From an uncultured Verrucomicrobiota bacterium (GTDB taxonomy: Bacteria; Verrucomicrobiota; Verrucomicrobiia; Opitutales; UBA9783), in the NCBI GenBank assembly GCA_902495005.1, contig CABUVL010000004.1, positions 62,001 through 126,000 on the forward strand: 64,000 bases of DNA, in the 5' to 3' direction. Both the position numbers and the translations under genes were made by a program. Below, piece by piece: positions 9,892 through 16,828 of the stretch. The notes beneath the pieces were generated by a model, which was not told the DNA's origin, did no database searches, and worked only from the letters and a program-made list of their open reading frames with translations. The stretch's first letter is position 1, and every line of letters starts with the position of its first letter.

Positions 9892-10157
9892 ATGTACAAC
9901 ATTACCTTTTCTGCAAGAGGTAAAAAGGACTACAAGCTTATCCAAAAAAGTGAATTTTATTCCAAAACGGTGGCCTTGATTAACTTGATAAAGGAAAATC
10001 CTTTTATATTCCCTCCATTTTTTGAACCGTTAGCAGGCCCAGATATCCAGATATCTATAGTCGTCGAATTAACATCCAACATCGGCTCGTTTACACCGTA
10101 GACAAGCAAAACAACAATATCACCATCATTTCCTGTTGGACACACTACCATGACTGA
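9892..10157 (+). pseudogene. Txe/YoeB-type toxin, frameshifted by 8-bp tandem duplication
   Basis: The frame from the ATG at 9892 encodes a RelE/YoeB-like N-terminus (YNITFSARGKKDYKLIQKS), then terminates early at 10101. The family C-terminus (YSRRINIQHRLVYTVDKQ, then a Cys-Trp-Thr-His-Tyr ending) continues in another frame to a stop at 10157. The junction is a perfect tandem duplication of CCAGATAT (10039-10046 and 10047-10054). Removing one copy restores a continuous protein of 85 residues with the reading AGPDIYSRRIN. The toxin is therefore very probably inactive, and the event looks recent because the rest is intact. Confidence 0.85.
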
Positions 10158-10193
10158 AGCAACGCTGTGTAAATTATCTTAATAGATAAGCCC

Positions 10194-10310
10194 ATGAGAG
10201 TCAAAAAAGATGAAACACTTGTACATGTATGGATATTAGAACATAGAGAAGAGCTGGAAATAGATTGGGAACTATGTAAAAACAATCAACAACCCTTTAG
10301 AATTGAATAG
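10194..10310 (+). pseudogene. DUF4160 C-terminal fragment
   Basis: A 38-codon frame encodes VHVWILEHREELEIDWEL and ends FRIE. This matches the C-terminal helix region of DUF4160 proteins (compare the paralogue at 15175, whose end reads AWVLIHQDELMANWELAK). The N-terminal half with the PPHVH motif is missing. It is followed one base later by a DUF2442 gene, the usual partner. Either a remnant after deletion or, less likely, a functional short form. Confidence 0.6.
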
Positions 10311-10311
10311 C

Positions 10312-10566
10312 ATGAAACACTGGGAAGAGGTTGTATCCGTTAAGCCCATTGACAATCACATATTAGATCTAACCTTTGCCAATGGTGAACGTAAGACCTA
10401 CGATATGGCCGGGCATTTTGATCGTGGAGTTTTTAAAAAACTAAAAGAGCCACTTGTCTTCAATAGTGCCCGGGTTGAGTACGGAACGGTCGTCTGGGCA
10501 TTCGGCTTAGACATTGCTCCCGAAGAGCTCTATTGGAATGGAACGCCGATAGGACAGACACGGTAA
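10312..10566 (+). CDS. DUF2442 domain protein
   Basis: 84 residues from the ATG at 10312. The pattern V.P.D...L.L.FANGERKTYDM, then VFKKLKEP and VEYGTVVWAFGLDIAPEELYWNG, is diagnostic for DUF2442. These small proteins are commonly encoded next to DUF4160 proteins in a toxin-antitoxin-like arrangement; which partner is toxic is not settled. Here the DUF4160 partner is only a fragment, so this gene is probably an orphan. Its stop lies 11 nt from the end of the convergent scaffold gene. Confidence 0.75.
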   Translation: MKHWEEVVSVKPIDNHILDLTFANGERKTYDMAGHFDRGVFKKLKEPLVFNSARVEYGTVVWAFGLDIAPEELYWNGTPIGQTR

Positions 10567-10577
10567 AAGTTTGGGTC

Positions 10578-11342
10578 TTACAAATCGTTCAAAACGCCCT
10601 GATCGTCGATCATTTGGTTGTATTCGGCGCGTTTTTTATTAAGTCTTAATTTAATTTCCTGCGTGTGAGGATCATCGCCGTGTCCGCGTTTAAGTAAATC
10701 ATGGTACGTTCTGTTCAAGTCGTAGTACTCACGTTCTAAAGATTGTTCCCCTTGGGAAGGATTATTTTGCCCGGACAGGTCCATGCCGGGTTGATTTTGA
10801 ACCAATTCGGCCAATATGCGCATGGATCGCGCATTGAACGCCATATCGGCGAAATCCTGGCGGTCCTGCTCAGACCACTTACCAGCACTCACTTTTTGCT
10901 TTGCGAAAGACTGCAGCCCTTCTGAAATCGTCTGATACTCGTTGCCAAGCTCCTGCTTGGTGGAATTAATGAGGTTTTCATAGTACTGCTTTTGGTTCTT
11001 AGTAACCACCTCATTGACGTCGTCGTACAACTGCTCGGCCTGCTTTTTGGACAAGCCGTTTTTACGGGCCAATTTAACGTAGACGGACATATCGGCCTTT
11101 TGGGCATCATTCAATTCACGGCCGTCAAACAGCGCCTCGTATGGCTCCGGCTCCTTTGGGGTCGACAAGATTCTGCGCAAGTCTTCTACGCGCTTATTGC
11201 TGGACCTTAAGTCGTCGGCCAACTTTTGTACATCCACTTGCTTGCCGTCCCAATAGGCCTCGGAGATGTAATCGGGCCGTTGGGCCGCTGTCCTTGGAGC
11301 TTCTTCGGTCAAAGAAGCTGCTTGTAAGTTTTCTTCGCTCAT
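10578..11342 (-). CDS. Capsid assembly scaffold protein
   Basis: 254 residues, highly charged, helical, with Glu/Lys/Gln-rich coiled-coil stretches and no Cys. An N-terminal PDYISEAYWDGKQVDVQKLADDLRSS segment resembles the start of podoviral scaffold proteins. It lies upstream of the capsid gene in the transcription direction, separated only by the plus-strand cargo island. The ATG overlaps the stop of the preceding gene by 4 nt. Scaffold directs procapsid assembly and is lost from mature heads. Confidence 0.75.
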   Translation of the reverse strand: MSEENLQAASLTEEAPRTAAQRPDYISEAYWDGKQVDVQKLADDLRSSNKRVEDLRRILSTPKEPEPYEALFDGRELNDAQKADMSVYVKLARKNGLSKKQAEQLYDDVNEVVTKNQKQYYENLINSTKQELGNEYQTISEGLQSFAKQKVSAGKWSEQDRQDFADMAFNARSMRILAELVQNQPGMDLSGQNNPSQGEQSLEREYYDLNRTYHDLLKRGHGDDPHTQEIKLRLNKKRAEYNQMIDDQGVLNDL

Positions 11343-11584
11343 AATAAACCTTTTTCTATTTTATTGATCATATCCTTGATTTCGTAGATGACGGAGGCCT
11401 GGCCTTGTTGATAGAGGGCCCGCTCTTTTGGACAACTTGGATCAAAGTAGCTGTGGCAGAACAATTGATACAGACCTTCAAGCGCCCTGCACCCCTGTTC
11501 GCTTTTAAACACATCGCGCAGTGCGCGTGCGATTTCCCGATAACCCTCGTCGGCTATGCGCGTAATTTCATCAACATGATCCAT
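11339..11584 (-). CDS. Bbp19-like small phage protein
   Basis: 81 residues. The core DVFKSEQGCRALEGLYQLF, followed by YFDPSCPKERALYQQGQ and a short terminal helix, resembles the Bbp19 family of podophage proteins found between portal and scaffold genes. The function of that family is not established. It overlaps the scaffold start by 4 nt and starts 4 nt after the upstream gene stop, so it is part of the head-assembly transcript. Confidence 0.6.
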   Translation of the reverse strand: MDHVDEITRIADEGYREIARALRDVFKSEQGCRALEGLYQLFCHSYFDPSCPKERALYQQGQASVIYEIKDMINKIEKGLL

Positions 11585-11588
11585 ATTA

Positions 11589-12089
11589 CTACCACTCCTT
11601 CAGTGAATAAATTAAGGAGTTACCGCTGACCGCGCGTTCGAAAATGGGTTCTAAGTGATTACCGTAAAGTGCGGAAGCGTCCAATTGAAAACCGAATATC
11701 TGAACCATGGAGTGATTGAAATCGTCTTCCAATGATTTGACGGCCTCTTTGTAGGAGGGCGGAAGTTTCATTTTCCCGTCTTTACCTATCTTAAAGGAGC
11801 TGCACCATTTACTAATGGGGCGGAAGCCCGAGCGCATCATGGCCTGAATCTGTTCGACCGACAAGCCGCTCTGTTTTGCGCACTTACGCTCGATGCGCAT
11901 CTTCAATTCGGGGATTTGCCTCTCTTTCCCAGCCTCATCTTGATATTTGAACCCCAGATCCAAAAAAACGGATACCAGTAAGGGCTCACCTTCAATTTTG
12001 TACGCAAAGCTGTGCTTGTCCAGGTACAGCTTCTTTGTTTCCGGCGCGGCTGCCTGCTTTTTCCCATTATTGTTTTTTTGAGTGTCCAT
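11589..12089 (-). CDS. Unrecognised phage protein between portal and scaffold
   Basis: 166 residues, basic, soluble. The first 20 residues are Lys/Asn/Gln-rich and probably disordered; the rest is a mixed alpha/beta protein with ERKCAKQSGLSVEQIQAMMR and RPISKWCSSFKIGKDGK segments. It starts 6 nt after the portal stop and is followed by the Bbp19-like gene, so it belongs to the head module. I do not recognise a family. Confidence 0.6.
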   Translation of the reverse strand: MDTQKNNNGKKQAAAPETKKLYLDKHSFAYKIEGEPLLVSVFLDLGFKYQDEAGKERQIPELKMRIERKCAKQSGLSVEQIQAMMRSGFRPISKWCSSFKIGKDGKMKLPPSYKEAVKSLEDDFNHSMVQIFGFQLDASALYGNHLEPIFERAVSGNSLIYSLKEW

Positions 12090-12095
12090 AAAAAT

Positions 12096-13673
12096 TTATT
12101 TAGCTTGAAGTAAGGCCGCCGCTTGCTGCTGTTCGGCCATTTGTTGCTGTACTTCTTTTGTCTCCTTCTCCGTACGTAGTAGTTTGGCTGGTGCCCCTGT
12201 TTGCCCGAATATGTAAGTCGGCAGGTCCTCCGTCTTCACATACAAAGTAATTAAATTGGGGTCCACTTGAGCAATATTGCCCAAGGCCGACATCAAGGCA
12301 TTAAGATCTTGCATGAACTGAATGCGTCCAATAGGGGAGAGGATTTTTAAGCGTGTGGTACTGATGTCAATCTTTGTAAGATTGGGAGGCATAATGATTT
12401 TTCGTGTGGCCAGCAAGATGTTCAGGCTATTTTGTACAATTGGCCACAAAAACTGAAATTGAATCCGTCCGACAACACCCGAGAAGATTTGTAATTGGCG
12501 CTGAGCGATGTACTCCACTTGGGTCGCCGTCATTTTTGGGTCATTAGGAATGGTAAAATCTAAAGAAGTTTCTTTGATGGCCTGCTGTAACTCTTGAATT
12601 TGCAATTGCTGAATTTGCGGATTGCCGGCAGGCTGTAGGGGCTGTATTGCGCCCTGTTCCTTAACCATAATGACACTATTCGGCCGAATTTTGGTCATCG
12701 CAGGATTAAGCAACATGGATGCGGACGCGGTGTACATGCCATAGGCGTGCATTTGTAACCATTTTTGTTTCAGTTTAACCATGGCTTGCAGTTCGTTGGC
12801 ATCCGGCAGCAACTTGCTGAGTAAGCCCCGACCAACATTTTCTTTCTGCCTCAAGGACCAGAAAAATACAACGAAAGGATTGTTTTCCATGCGCATGTCG
12901 ACCGCCATCTTGTCATTACAAAGGACCATGTAATGCCAACGCATGTGCACTACATTGCCGTTATCAAGTTTAACAAATTGCGGATCCAGTACGCAGGCTT
13001 CGAGAATTTCCACTTCGCAATTTTTATTTGATCCCGCCTGGATGCCAGCAATTGTCGAGTAATCAAAGGTCGGGTACATGTACTTGATTTGAGAGTATCT
13101 CAAGCTTTGCTTACGGAATATCGCGGTGATCTTTTGGTTAGGCGACAATTCAACGGCAATATCCAACGGCGGAATGGCCGTAAAATCCAAAGGTGACGCG
13201 CTATCAAAGTAATCGCCGCTGTGTTGGACCAGCAGGCAGCCAGTCCCCAGAAATATATCGTGAGCAAACTGATCAATGACGGAATAAAAGTTCGACTGAT
13301 TTAAGGCACTGAAGAATTGATCCGTTACATACCGGTAGTCCTTCGATAGGTCTTCCTCAGCCTGCTGCTTGGAGCCGCCCGTTGTGTTGGCCCACTCTTC
13401 AATCAAGCTATCCGAGGGCGCTAACTCCATCCAGCGGGTTTGCGGGGGGCATATTGTCGAAACAAAGGTATTCACAAAGGAATCTGCCGCCCGCGATACC
13501 GTTGAGTCGTAAACCTGCGGCTGCCCGCTATTCCCCTGATGCGCGTACGGCTCCACATTGTTGTAATTAGGGGCACACAATTCGTAACCCCGCTTGTACA
13601 TGGAATAAAACTTCTCAGCACCCGCTTTCGCCCGCTGGTACCGCTCCTGCAAATCTCTTATCAATTCGTCCAT
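12096..13673 (-). CDS. Portal protein (head-to-tail connector)
   Basis: 525 residues, the usual size for T7 gp8-type connectors (about 535). Recognisable segments are RGYELCAPNYN near the N-terminus, STVSRAADSFVNTFVSTICPP and RWMELAPSD, VEVSP-like LSPNQKITAIFRKQ, and the central TATQVEYIAQRQLQ helix that lines the DNA channel. The C-terminus is Gln/Ala-rich. A GAGG sequence 9 nt upstream of the ATG supports the start, although it places the first 20 codons inside the preceding gene (59-nt overlap). The dodecameric portal is the DNA entry and exit gate. Confidence 0.92.
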   Translation of the reverse strand: MDELIRDLQERYQRAKAGAEKFYSMYKRGYELCAPNYNNVEPYAHQGNSGQPQVYDSTVSRAADSFVNTFVSTICPPQTRWMELAPSDSLIEEWANTTGGSKQQAEEDLSKDYRYVTDQFFSALNQSNFYSVIDQFAHDIFLGTGCLLVQHSGDYFDSASPLDFTAIPPLDIAVELSPNQKITAIFRKQSLRYSQIKYMYPTFDYSTIAGIQAGSNKNCEVEILEACVLDPQFVKLDNGNVVHMRWHYMVLCNDKMAVDMRMENNPFVVFFWSLRQKENVGRGLLSKLLPDANELQAMVKLKQKWLQMHAYGMYTASASMLLNPAMTKIRPNSVIMVKEQGAIQPLQPAGNPQIQQLQIQELQQAIKETSLDFTIPNDPKMTATQVEYIAQRQLQIFSGVVGRIQFQFLWPIVQNSLNILLATRKIIMPPNLTKIDISTTRLKILSPIGRIQFMQDLNALMSALGNIAQVDPNLITLYVKTEDLPTYIFGQTGAPAKLLRTEKETKEVQQQMAEQQQAAALLQAK

Positions 13674-14280
13674 TAATCCTATCCTCTAAAATTTTTAGCC
13701 GCTCTTCGTATTTTGCCAGGCGCCTTATGTATCGCTCTCTTTTCCGGTACTCTTTTAGCGCTTCCCCGCGCTCGCCAATAATGAAAGATCTGGGCTCGCA
13801 CGATTTTGACACGATGGCCCTGTGAAACACTATCGTATTGTCCCCACAAGAGACCTTGTCGAACATGGTCACATTCGACAAAACCAGCACCCCGTTCCCA
13901 AGCTTTACCCGTCCGCAAAAAAAGCAGTGCGGGTAAATAAAACAACCGGTGCCACAGTCAAACTCATGAGCCAAATAACAAAGGCTGCCAATCATGCTTC
14001 CACGCCCAATCTTGCTCGGGCAATCAACCCCTCGCTCAATGACACATAAATTCCCTATAAAGACGTTATCCTCAATTATGAGGGGCGTTTCGAAACGCTC
14101 ATCACTCTCCTCCAAGCCGAAACAAGTCGGCGCATTTCCTATGATACTATTAGGACCTATCGTGACATGATTTCCAATGCGTACCTGACCGTAAATCATC
14201 GTATTATTCCCAATAACGCAATCTTCCCCCAACTGCGTATTTGGGTCAATGTAGCAATTACTGCCTACAATGGTTGACAT
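13615..14280 (-). CDS. Hexapeptide-repeat (left-handed beta-helix) acyltransferase-like protein in phage head operon
   Basis: 221 residues. Residues about 5-150 are imperfect hexapeptide repeats of the [LIV]-G-x-x-x-x type (LGEDCVIGNNTMIYGQVRIGNHVTIG, broken here as LGEDCVIGNN, VRIGNHVTIG, IEDNVFIGN, IGRGSMIG, LGNGVLVLSNV). They predict an LbH fold as in LpxA/LpxD and sugar O- or N-acyltransferases. The C-terminal 60 residues are charged and coiled-coil-like. It sits 3 nt after a virion-type gene and overlaps the portal gene by 59 nt. Such an enzyme could modify host LPS during lysogeny, but an LbH trimer could also serve structurally. Substrate unknown. Confidence 0.7.
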   Translation of the reverse strand: MSTIVGSNCYIDPNTQLGEDCVIGNNTMIYGQVRIGNHVTIGPNSIIGNAPTCFGLEESDERFETPLIIEDNVFIGNLCVIERGVDCPSKIGRGSMIGSLCYLAHEFDCGTGCFIYPHCFFCGRVKLGNGVLVLSNVTMFDKVSCGDNTIVFHRAIVSKSCEPRSFIIGERGEALKEYRKRERYIRRLAKYEERLKILEDRINGRIDKRFAGAVPAGESGC

Positions 14281-14283
14281 GCA

Positions 14284-14838
14284 TTATCCCAAGGTTTGAG
14301 CCAAATCGCCTTGTTCCAATGAATCCAATAAGCCTCTGCGTCTTCCACGCAAGGCACGTCTTTGATAGCGCGCCATGCGCTCAGCTTCCAGATTAAGAGC
14401 CGATTGTTGGGCGAGTTTGGCACGATGCATCCGCTCATTCATGACTTGTTCTTGCTGCCTGATGGCCGCTTCCTGCCGGGCTACCGCGTTGCGCCGTTCA
14501 TCATAATACCGCTGCTGTGTTTTTACCAATTGGCGCTGTTGGTTCATTTTGTTGGCCATGTCGGCGCCCATCACGCCCCCCATGAGCGCTCCGTGAGAAA
14601 CGCACGCCGTGGCAACACCGAGCACTCCACACGATCCGCCAGCTCCAGCACCCAGTCCACCCAAGGCCGCGCCACCCGCCATGCCGCCTAAAACCGGCAG
14701 GGCAATGCGACGTACATCTCGATTAAAAGCTGAGGCGGCCCCAAGGCCCGTCGCAACAGCTCCTCCCACCGTGGCCGCTGTCCCACTTAAGCCTAAAGCT
14801 CCACCTACTGCACCTAACACCGGAGCAACAAATCCCAT
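14284..14838 (-). CDS. Gly/Ala-rich hydrophobic phage protein with coiled-coil tail
   Basis: 184 residues. The first 105 residues are extremely Gly/Ala-rich with several hydrophobic stretches (GAVGGALGLSGTAATVGGAV and following). The remainder is Gln/Arg-rich and helical (NMNQQRQLVKTQQRYYDER region). This layout resembles small internal virion or pilot proteins that insert in membranes, such as gp14-like proteins. It is the first gene of the head operon segment bounded on the right by the second cargo island. Confidence 0.5.
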   Translation of the reverse strand: MGFVAPVLGAVGGALGLSGTAATVGGAVATGLGAASAFNRDVRRIALPVLGGMAGGAALGGLGAGAGGSCGVLGVATACVSHGALMGGVMGADMANKMNQQRQLVKTQQRYYDERRNAVARQEAAIRQQEQVMNERMHRAKLAQQSALNLEAERMARYQRRALRGRRRGLLDSLEQGDLAQTLG

Positions 14839-15174
14839 CTTACATCCCTTTCCAAAAAGTTAAGTTTTTCCATGTGTCCGCCTCATACTCTAACTCGCCT
14901 ACAATTCCCTTGTCAACCGAGCTCGTTTTTTACAGAAACGAATGTTGACATAAATTCATACTATTTACAGTATAAAACCAATATAAAAACATTATGAAAA
15001 AGTAAGTAAGCACATATTTATCAAGCAAATGGATGACTAATTAAAAGATTTTGCTTCAAGGAACGACATGTCTACATCGATATTAAATAGAAATGTTTTT
15101 ATGCTCCCACAGGGACAATAAAAATAAGATTCTTTTACTGAGATTATAAATCGAACTACCAGGTAACTGTAGTT
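14839..15174. other. Intergenic with vestigial toxin-antitoxin promoter
   Basis: No gene is seen. On the plus strand, TTGACA (14945-14950), the inverted pair ATACT (14958-14962) and AGTAT (14969-14973), and an ATG AAA AAG at 14994 resemble the promoter and first codons of antitoxin 1, which also begins ATG AAA AAG. Here a TAA follows immediately. I read it as the scar of a third toxin-antitoxin copy, but the match is short. Confidence 0.35.
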
Positions 15175-15436
15175 ATGCCGACATTAGCCATTTTTTACGG
15201 AATCATAGTAAGGGCTCAATACGAGGGATGAGCACAATCCTCCGCATGTTCATGTCTTTTACAGTGGGCAAGAAGCCTGTGTTGATTTTAATGGAGAAAT
15301 AATTGTTGGGAAATTACCGATTAAACAGGCAGCTATGATGCGTGCGTGGGTGTTAATTCACCAAGATGAGTTAATGGCAAATTGGGAATTGGCTAAACAT
15401 GGAGAAAAAGTACAAAAAATTAAACCGTTACGTTGA
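15175..15436 (+). pseudogene. DUF4160 protein, 1-base frameshift
   Basis: The ATG at 15175 begins MPTLAIFYGIIVR, the standard DUF4160 start, but the frame stops at 15231. The rest of the domain (DEHNPPHVHVFYSGQEA through AWVLIHQDELMANWELAK) continues in the next frame to 15436. One extra G in the run at 15225-15227 explains the shift; deleting it gives YEDEHNPPHVH. The stop overlaps the DUF2442 start by one base. Either a genuine mutation, a sequencing error, or programmed slippage, which seems unlikely at GGG. Confidence 0.75.
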
Positions 15437-15693
15437 TGAAATTATTGCCGAGAGTTAAGCAAGTTAAAGTCAAAGATCCGTACAAGTTAGTGTTGGTTTT
15501 TACTTCAAACGAGGTTAAAATATATGACATGGAACCACTTTTACTACAGCATCCTAAGGATCCGCTCAATAAAAAATCGTTTTTCAAAAAGGCTCACGTT
15601 GCTTTTGGGACAGTTGAGTGGAATGATGAAATCAGCATTTGCCCCGACTCGTTGTACTTAAAAAGTACGCCTTATCCTGCCAAGGACCTGTAA
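15436..15693 (+). CDS. DUF2442 domain protein, second copy
   Basis: 85 residues from the ATG at 15436, which overlaps the TGA of the DUF4160 gene (TGATG). The family pattern is seen in VKVKDPYKLVLVFTSNEVK, YDMEPLL, FFKKAHVAFGTVEWND and the closing ICPDSLYLKS. It is a distant paralogue of the gene at 10312. Its last 22 bases overlap the end of the convergent VRR-NUC gene. Confidence 0.72.
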   Translation: MKLLPRVKQVKVKDPYKLVLVFTSNEVKIYDMEPLLLQHPKDPLNKKSFFKKAHVAFGTVEWNDEISICPDSLYLKSTPYPAKDL

Positions 15694-16016
15694 TTCTCAA
15701 TAGCCTTAATGGCATCGGCGACCGAAAAAACAACAACGCACATATAGCCGTTTTTAGAAAGCCGATCGATTTGTTCCTCCTGTACGGAAGACAGCCGTCC
15801 ACGGGCAGATTTAACTTCTATAAACAAGCCAGCATATCCAGCACATGGCTGGGCAATAAACAAATCGGGGATACCCGGCATTAGTCCCTCTGCCTTCAAT
15901 CGCAGGCGGTTCTTTTCCGAGACATGGGCCCCATTGGGCACCGAAAAACAATGTAATCCCAACATCCGCGCGTACTTTACGATCGCTTGCTGCGTGTGTG
16001 ACTCCCTTAACCTCAT
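15672..16016 (-). CDS. VRR-NUC domain nuclease
   Basis: 114 residues from the ATG at 16016; the frame extends to a GTG at 16055 without a ribosome binding site. Motifs of the VRR-NUC branch of the PD-(D/E)XK superfamily are clear: an N-terminal HTQQAIVKYARMLG helix, the PNG turn, GLMPGIPDLFI with the metal-binding Asp, and FIEVKSARGRLSSVQ with Glu-x-Lys. Single-domain VRR-NUC proteins are common in phages and resemble Holliday-junction or flap nucleases. It is on the late strand and may assist genome processing. Confidence 0.88.
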   Translation of the reverse strand: MRLRESHTQQAIVKYARMLGLHCFSVPNGAHVSEKNRLRLKAEGLMPGIPDLFIAQPCAGYAGLFIEVKSARGRLSSVQEEQIDRLSKNGYMCVVVFSVADAIKAIENYRSLAG

Positions 16017-16122
16017 GCCAGCATTATAATTGCTAGCATTCAATAGCACAATCACTTCGCTTTTTGTAGCAATTTATAAAGAATTGCTAAATTTTTCTTG
16101 CAAGCACACACAGCGTATACAC

Positions 16123-16134
16123 AGTATATATACT
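16123..16134. promoter_or_regulatory. Palindromic operator at start of toxin-antitoxin pair 2
   Basis: AGTATATATACT is a perfect 12-bp palindrome directly abutting the antitoxin ATG at 16135. No Shine-Dalgarno sequence is present. The placement parallels the operator of pair 1 and predicts autorepression and a very short or absent leader. Confidence 0.5.
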
Positions 16135-16386
16135 ATGAAGACGGCTTTAACATGTTACGTAAGTGCCCCAATAGCGTTAAAATTTAAAGAAATAGCTAAG
16201 AAACAGGAAGTTTCTACTTCCCATTTACTGGAAAGGTTTGTCGAGAGAACCGTGGAAGACAATGATTTGACTTACCCCATGGAAGAATTAGACAGGATTA
16301 GCAAAGAATTAGACGAGGATATAAAGGCCGGAAGGGCAAAGGTTTTTAACAACGCGGAGGAAATGTTTAAAGAGCTTGGCGTATGA
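16135..16386 (+). CDS. Antitoxin of Txe/YoeB-type pair 2
   Basis: 83 residues. The N-terminal 45 residues (ALTCYVSAPIALKFKEIAKK then STSHLLERFVERTVED) suggest a ribbon-helix-helix type fold. The acidic C-terminus (FNNAEEMFKELGV) resembles that of antitoxin 1 and typical RelB/YefM-like toxin-wrapping tails. The stop overlaps the toxin start as ATGA, so the pair is translationally coupled. The frame extends upstream of the ATG, but the operator lies there, so I chose 16135. Confidence 0.78.
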   Translation: MKTALTCYVSAPIALKFKEIAKKQEVSTSHLLERFVERTVEDNDLTYPMEELDRISKELDEDIKAGRAKVFNNAEEMFKELGV

Positions 16387-16631
16387 AGATCGTTTATAGT
16401 AAACGATTCCAGCAAGATCTTCTGAAAGCAAGCTCGTGCCACTTGATTGAAAAGGTAAAGAAACTTGTGGAAATTGTTTCCAAAAACCCATTACAAACGC
16501 CTCCTCCGTTCGAAAAATTAAACAGCCCACGCAATACTTATTCCAGACGTATTAACGTACAACACCGCTTAGTCTACGAGCTGTATGAAACCTATATAAA
16601 GTTTTTGACCTGTTGGGGCCATTACGAATAA
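16383..16631 (+). CDS. Txe/YoeB-type mRNA-interferase toxin, intact
   Basis: 82 residues, the normal size. The family ending is clear: PPFEKLN, then YSRRINVQHRLVYELYE and the terminal CWGHYE with the catalytic-region His-Tyr. YoeB/Txe toxins cut mRNA at the ribosome. It is coupled to the antitoxin by a 4-nt overlap. It is the intact paralogue of the broken toxin at 9892 and shares the RRIN.QHRLVY core. Confidence 0.9.
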   Translation: MKIVYSKRFQQDLLKASSCHLIEKVKKLVEIVSKNPLQTPPPFEKLNSPRNTYSRRINVQHRLVYELYETYIKFLTCWGHYE

Positions 16632-16681
16632 GCAGCGTAGGGGACTGTTTTTCCCACAAATAAACATGTGAATTAAACACC

Positions 16682-16791
16682 TGTTTTTTTCACAAAAACA
16701 AACAAACGCTTTAACCAAGGAAAATTTGTGAAAAAACTAATGAAAAAATCAAAATGAAATTGACCTCCCTTGCTAAATAGTTTTTTCACAA
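16682..16791. repeat. Inverted repeats upstream of serine recombinase
   Basis: TTGTGAAAAAACTA (16726-16739) and its exact complement TAGTTTTTTCACAA (16778-16791) form a perfect 14-bp inverted repeat 52 bp apart (start to start). A third partial copy, GTTTTTTTCACAA, is at 16682-16694. Small serine recombinases usually bind paired half-sites close to their own gene, so this may be a res or crossover site or an operator. Confidence 0.55.
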
Positions 16792-16828
16792 TTGTAAGGG
16801 AAGAGACGCCCACACATCCGAAAATAGA

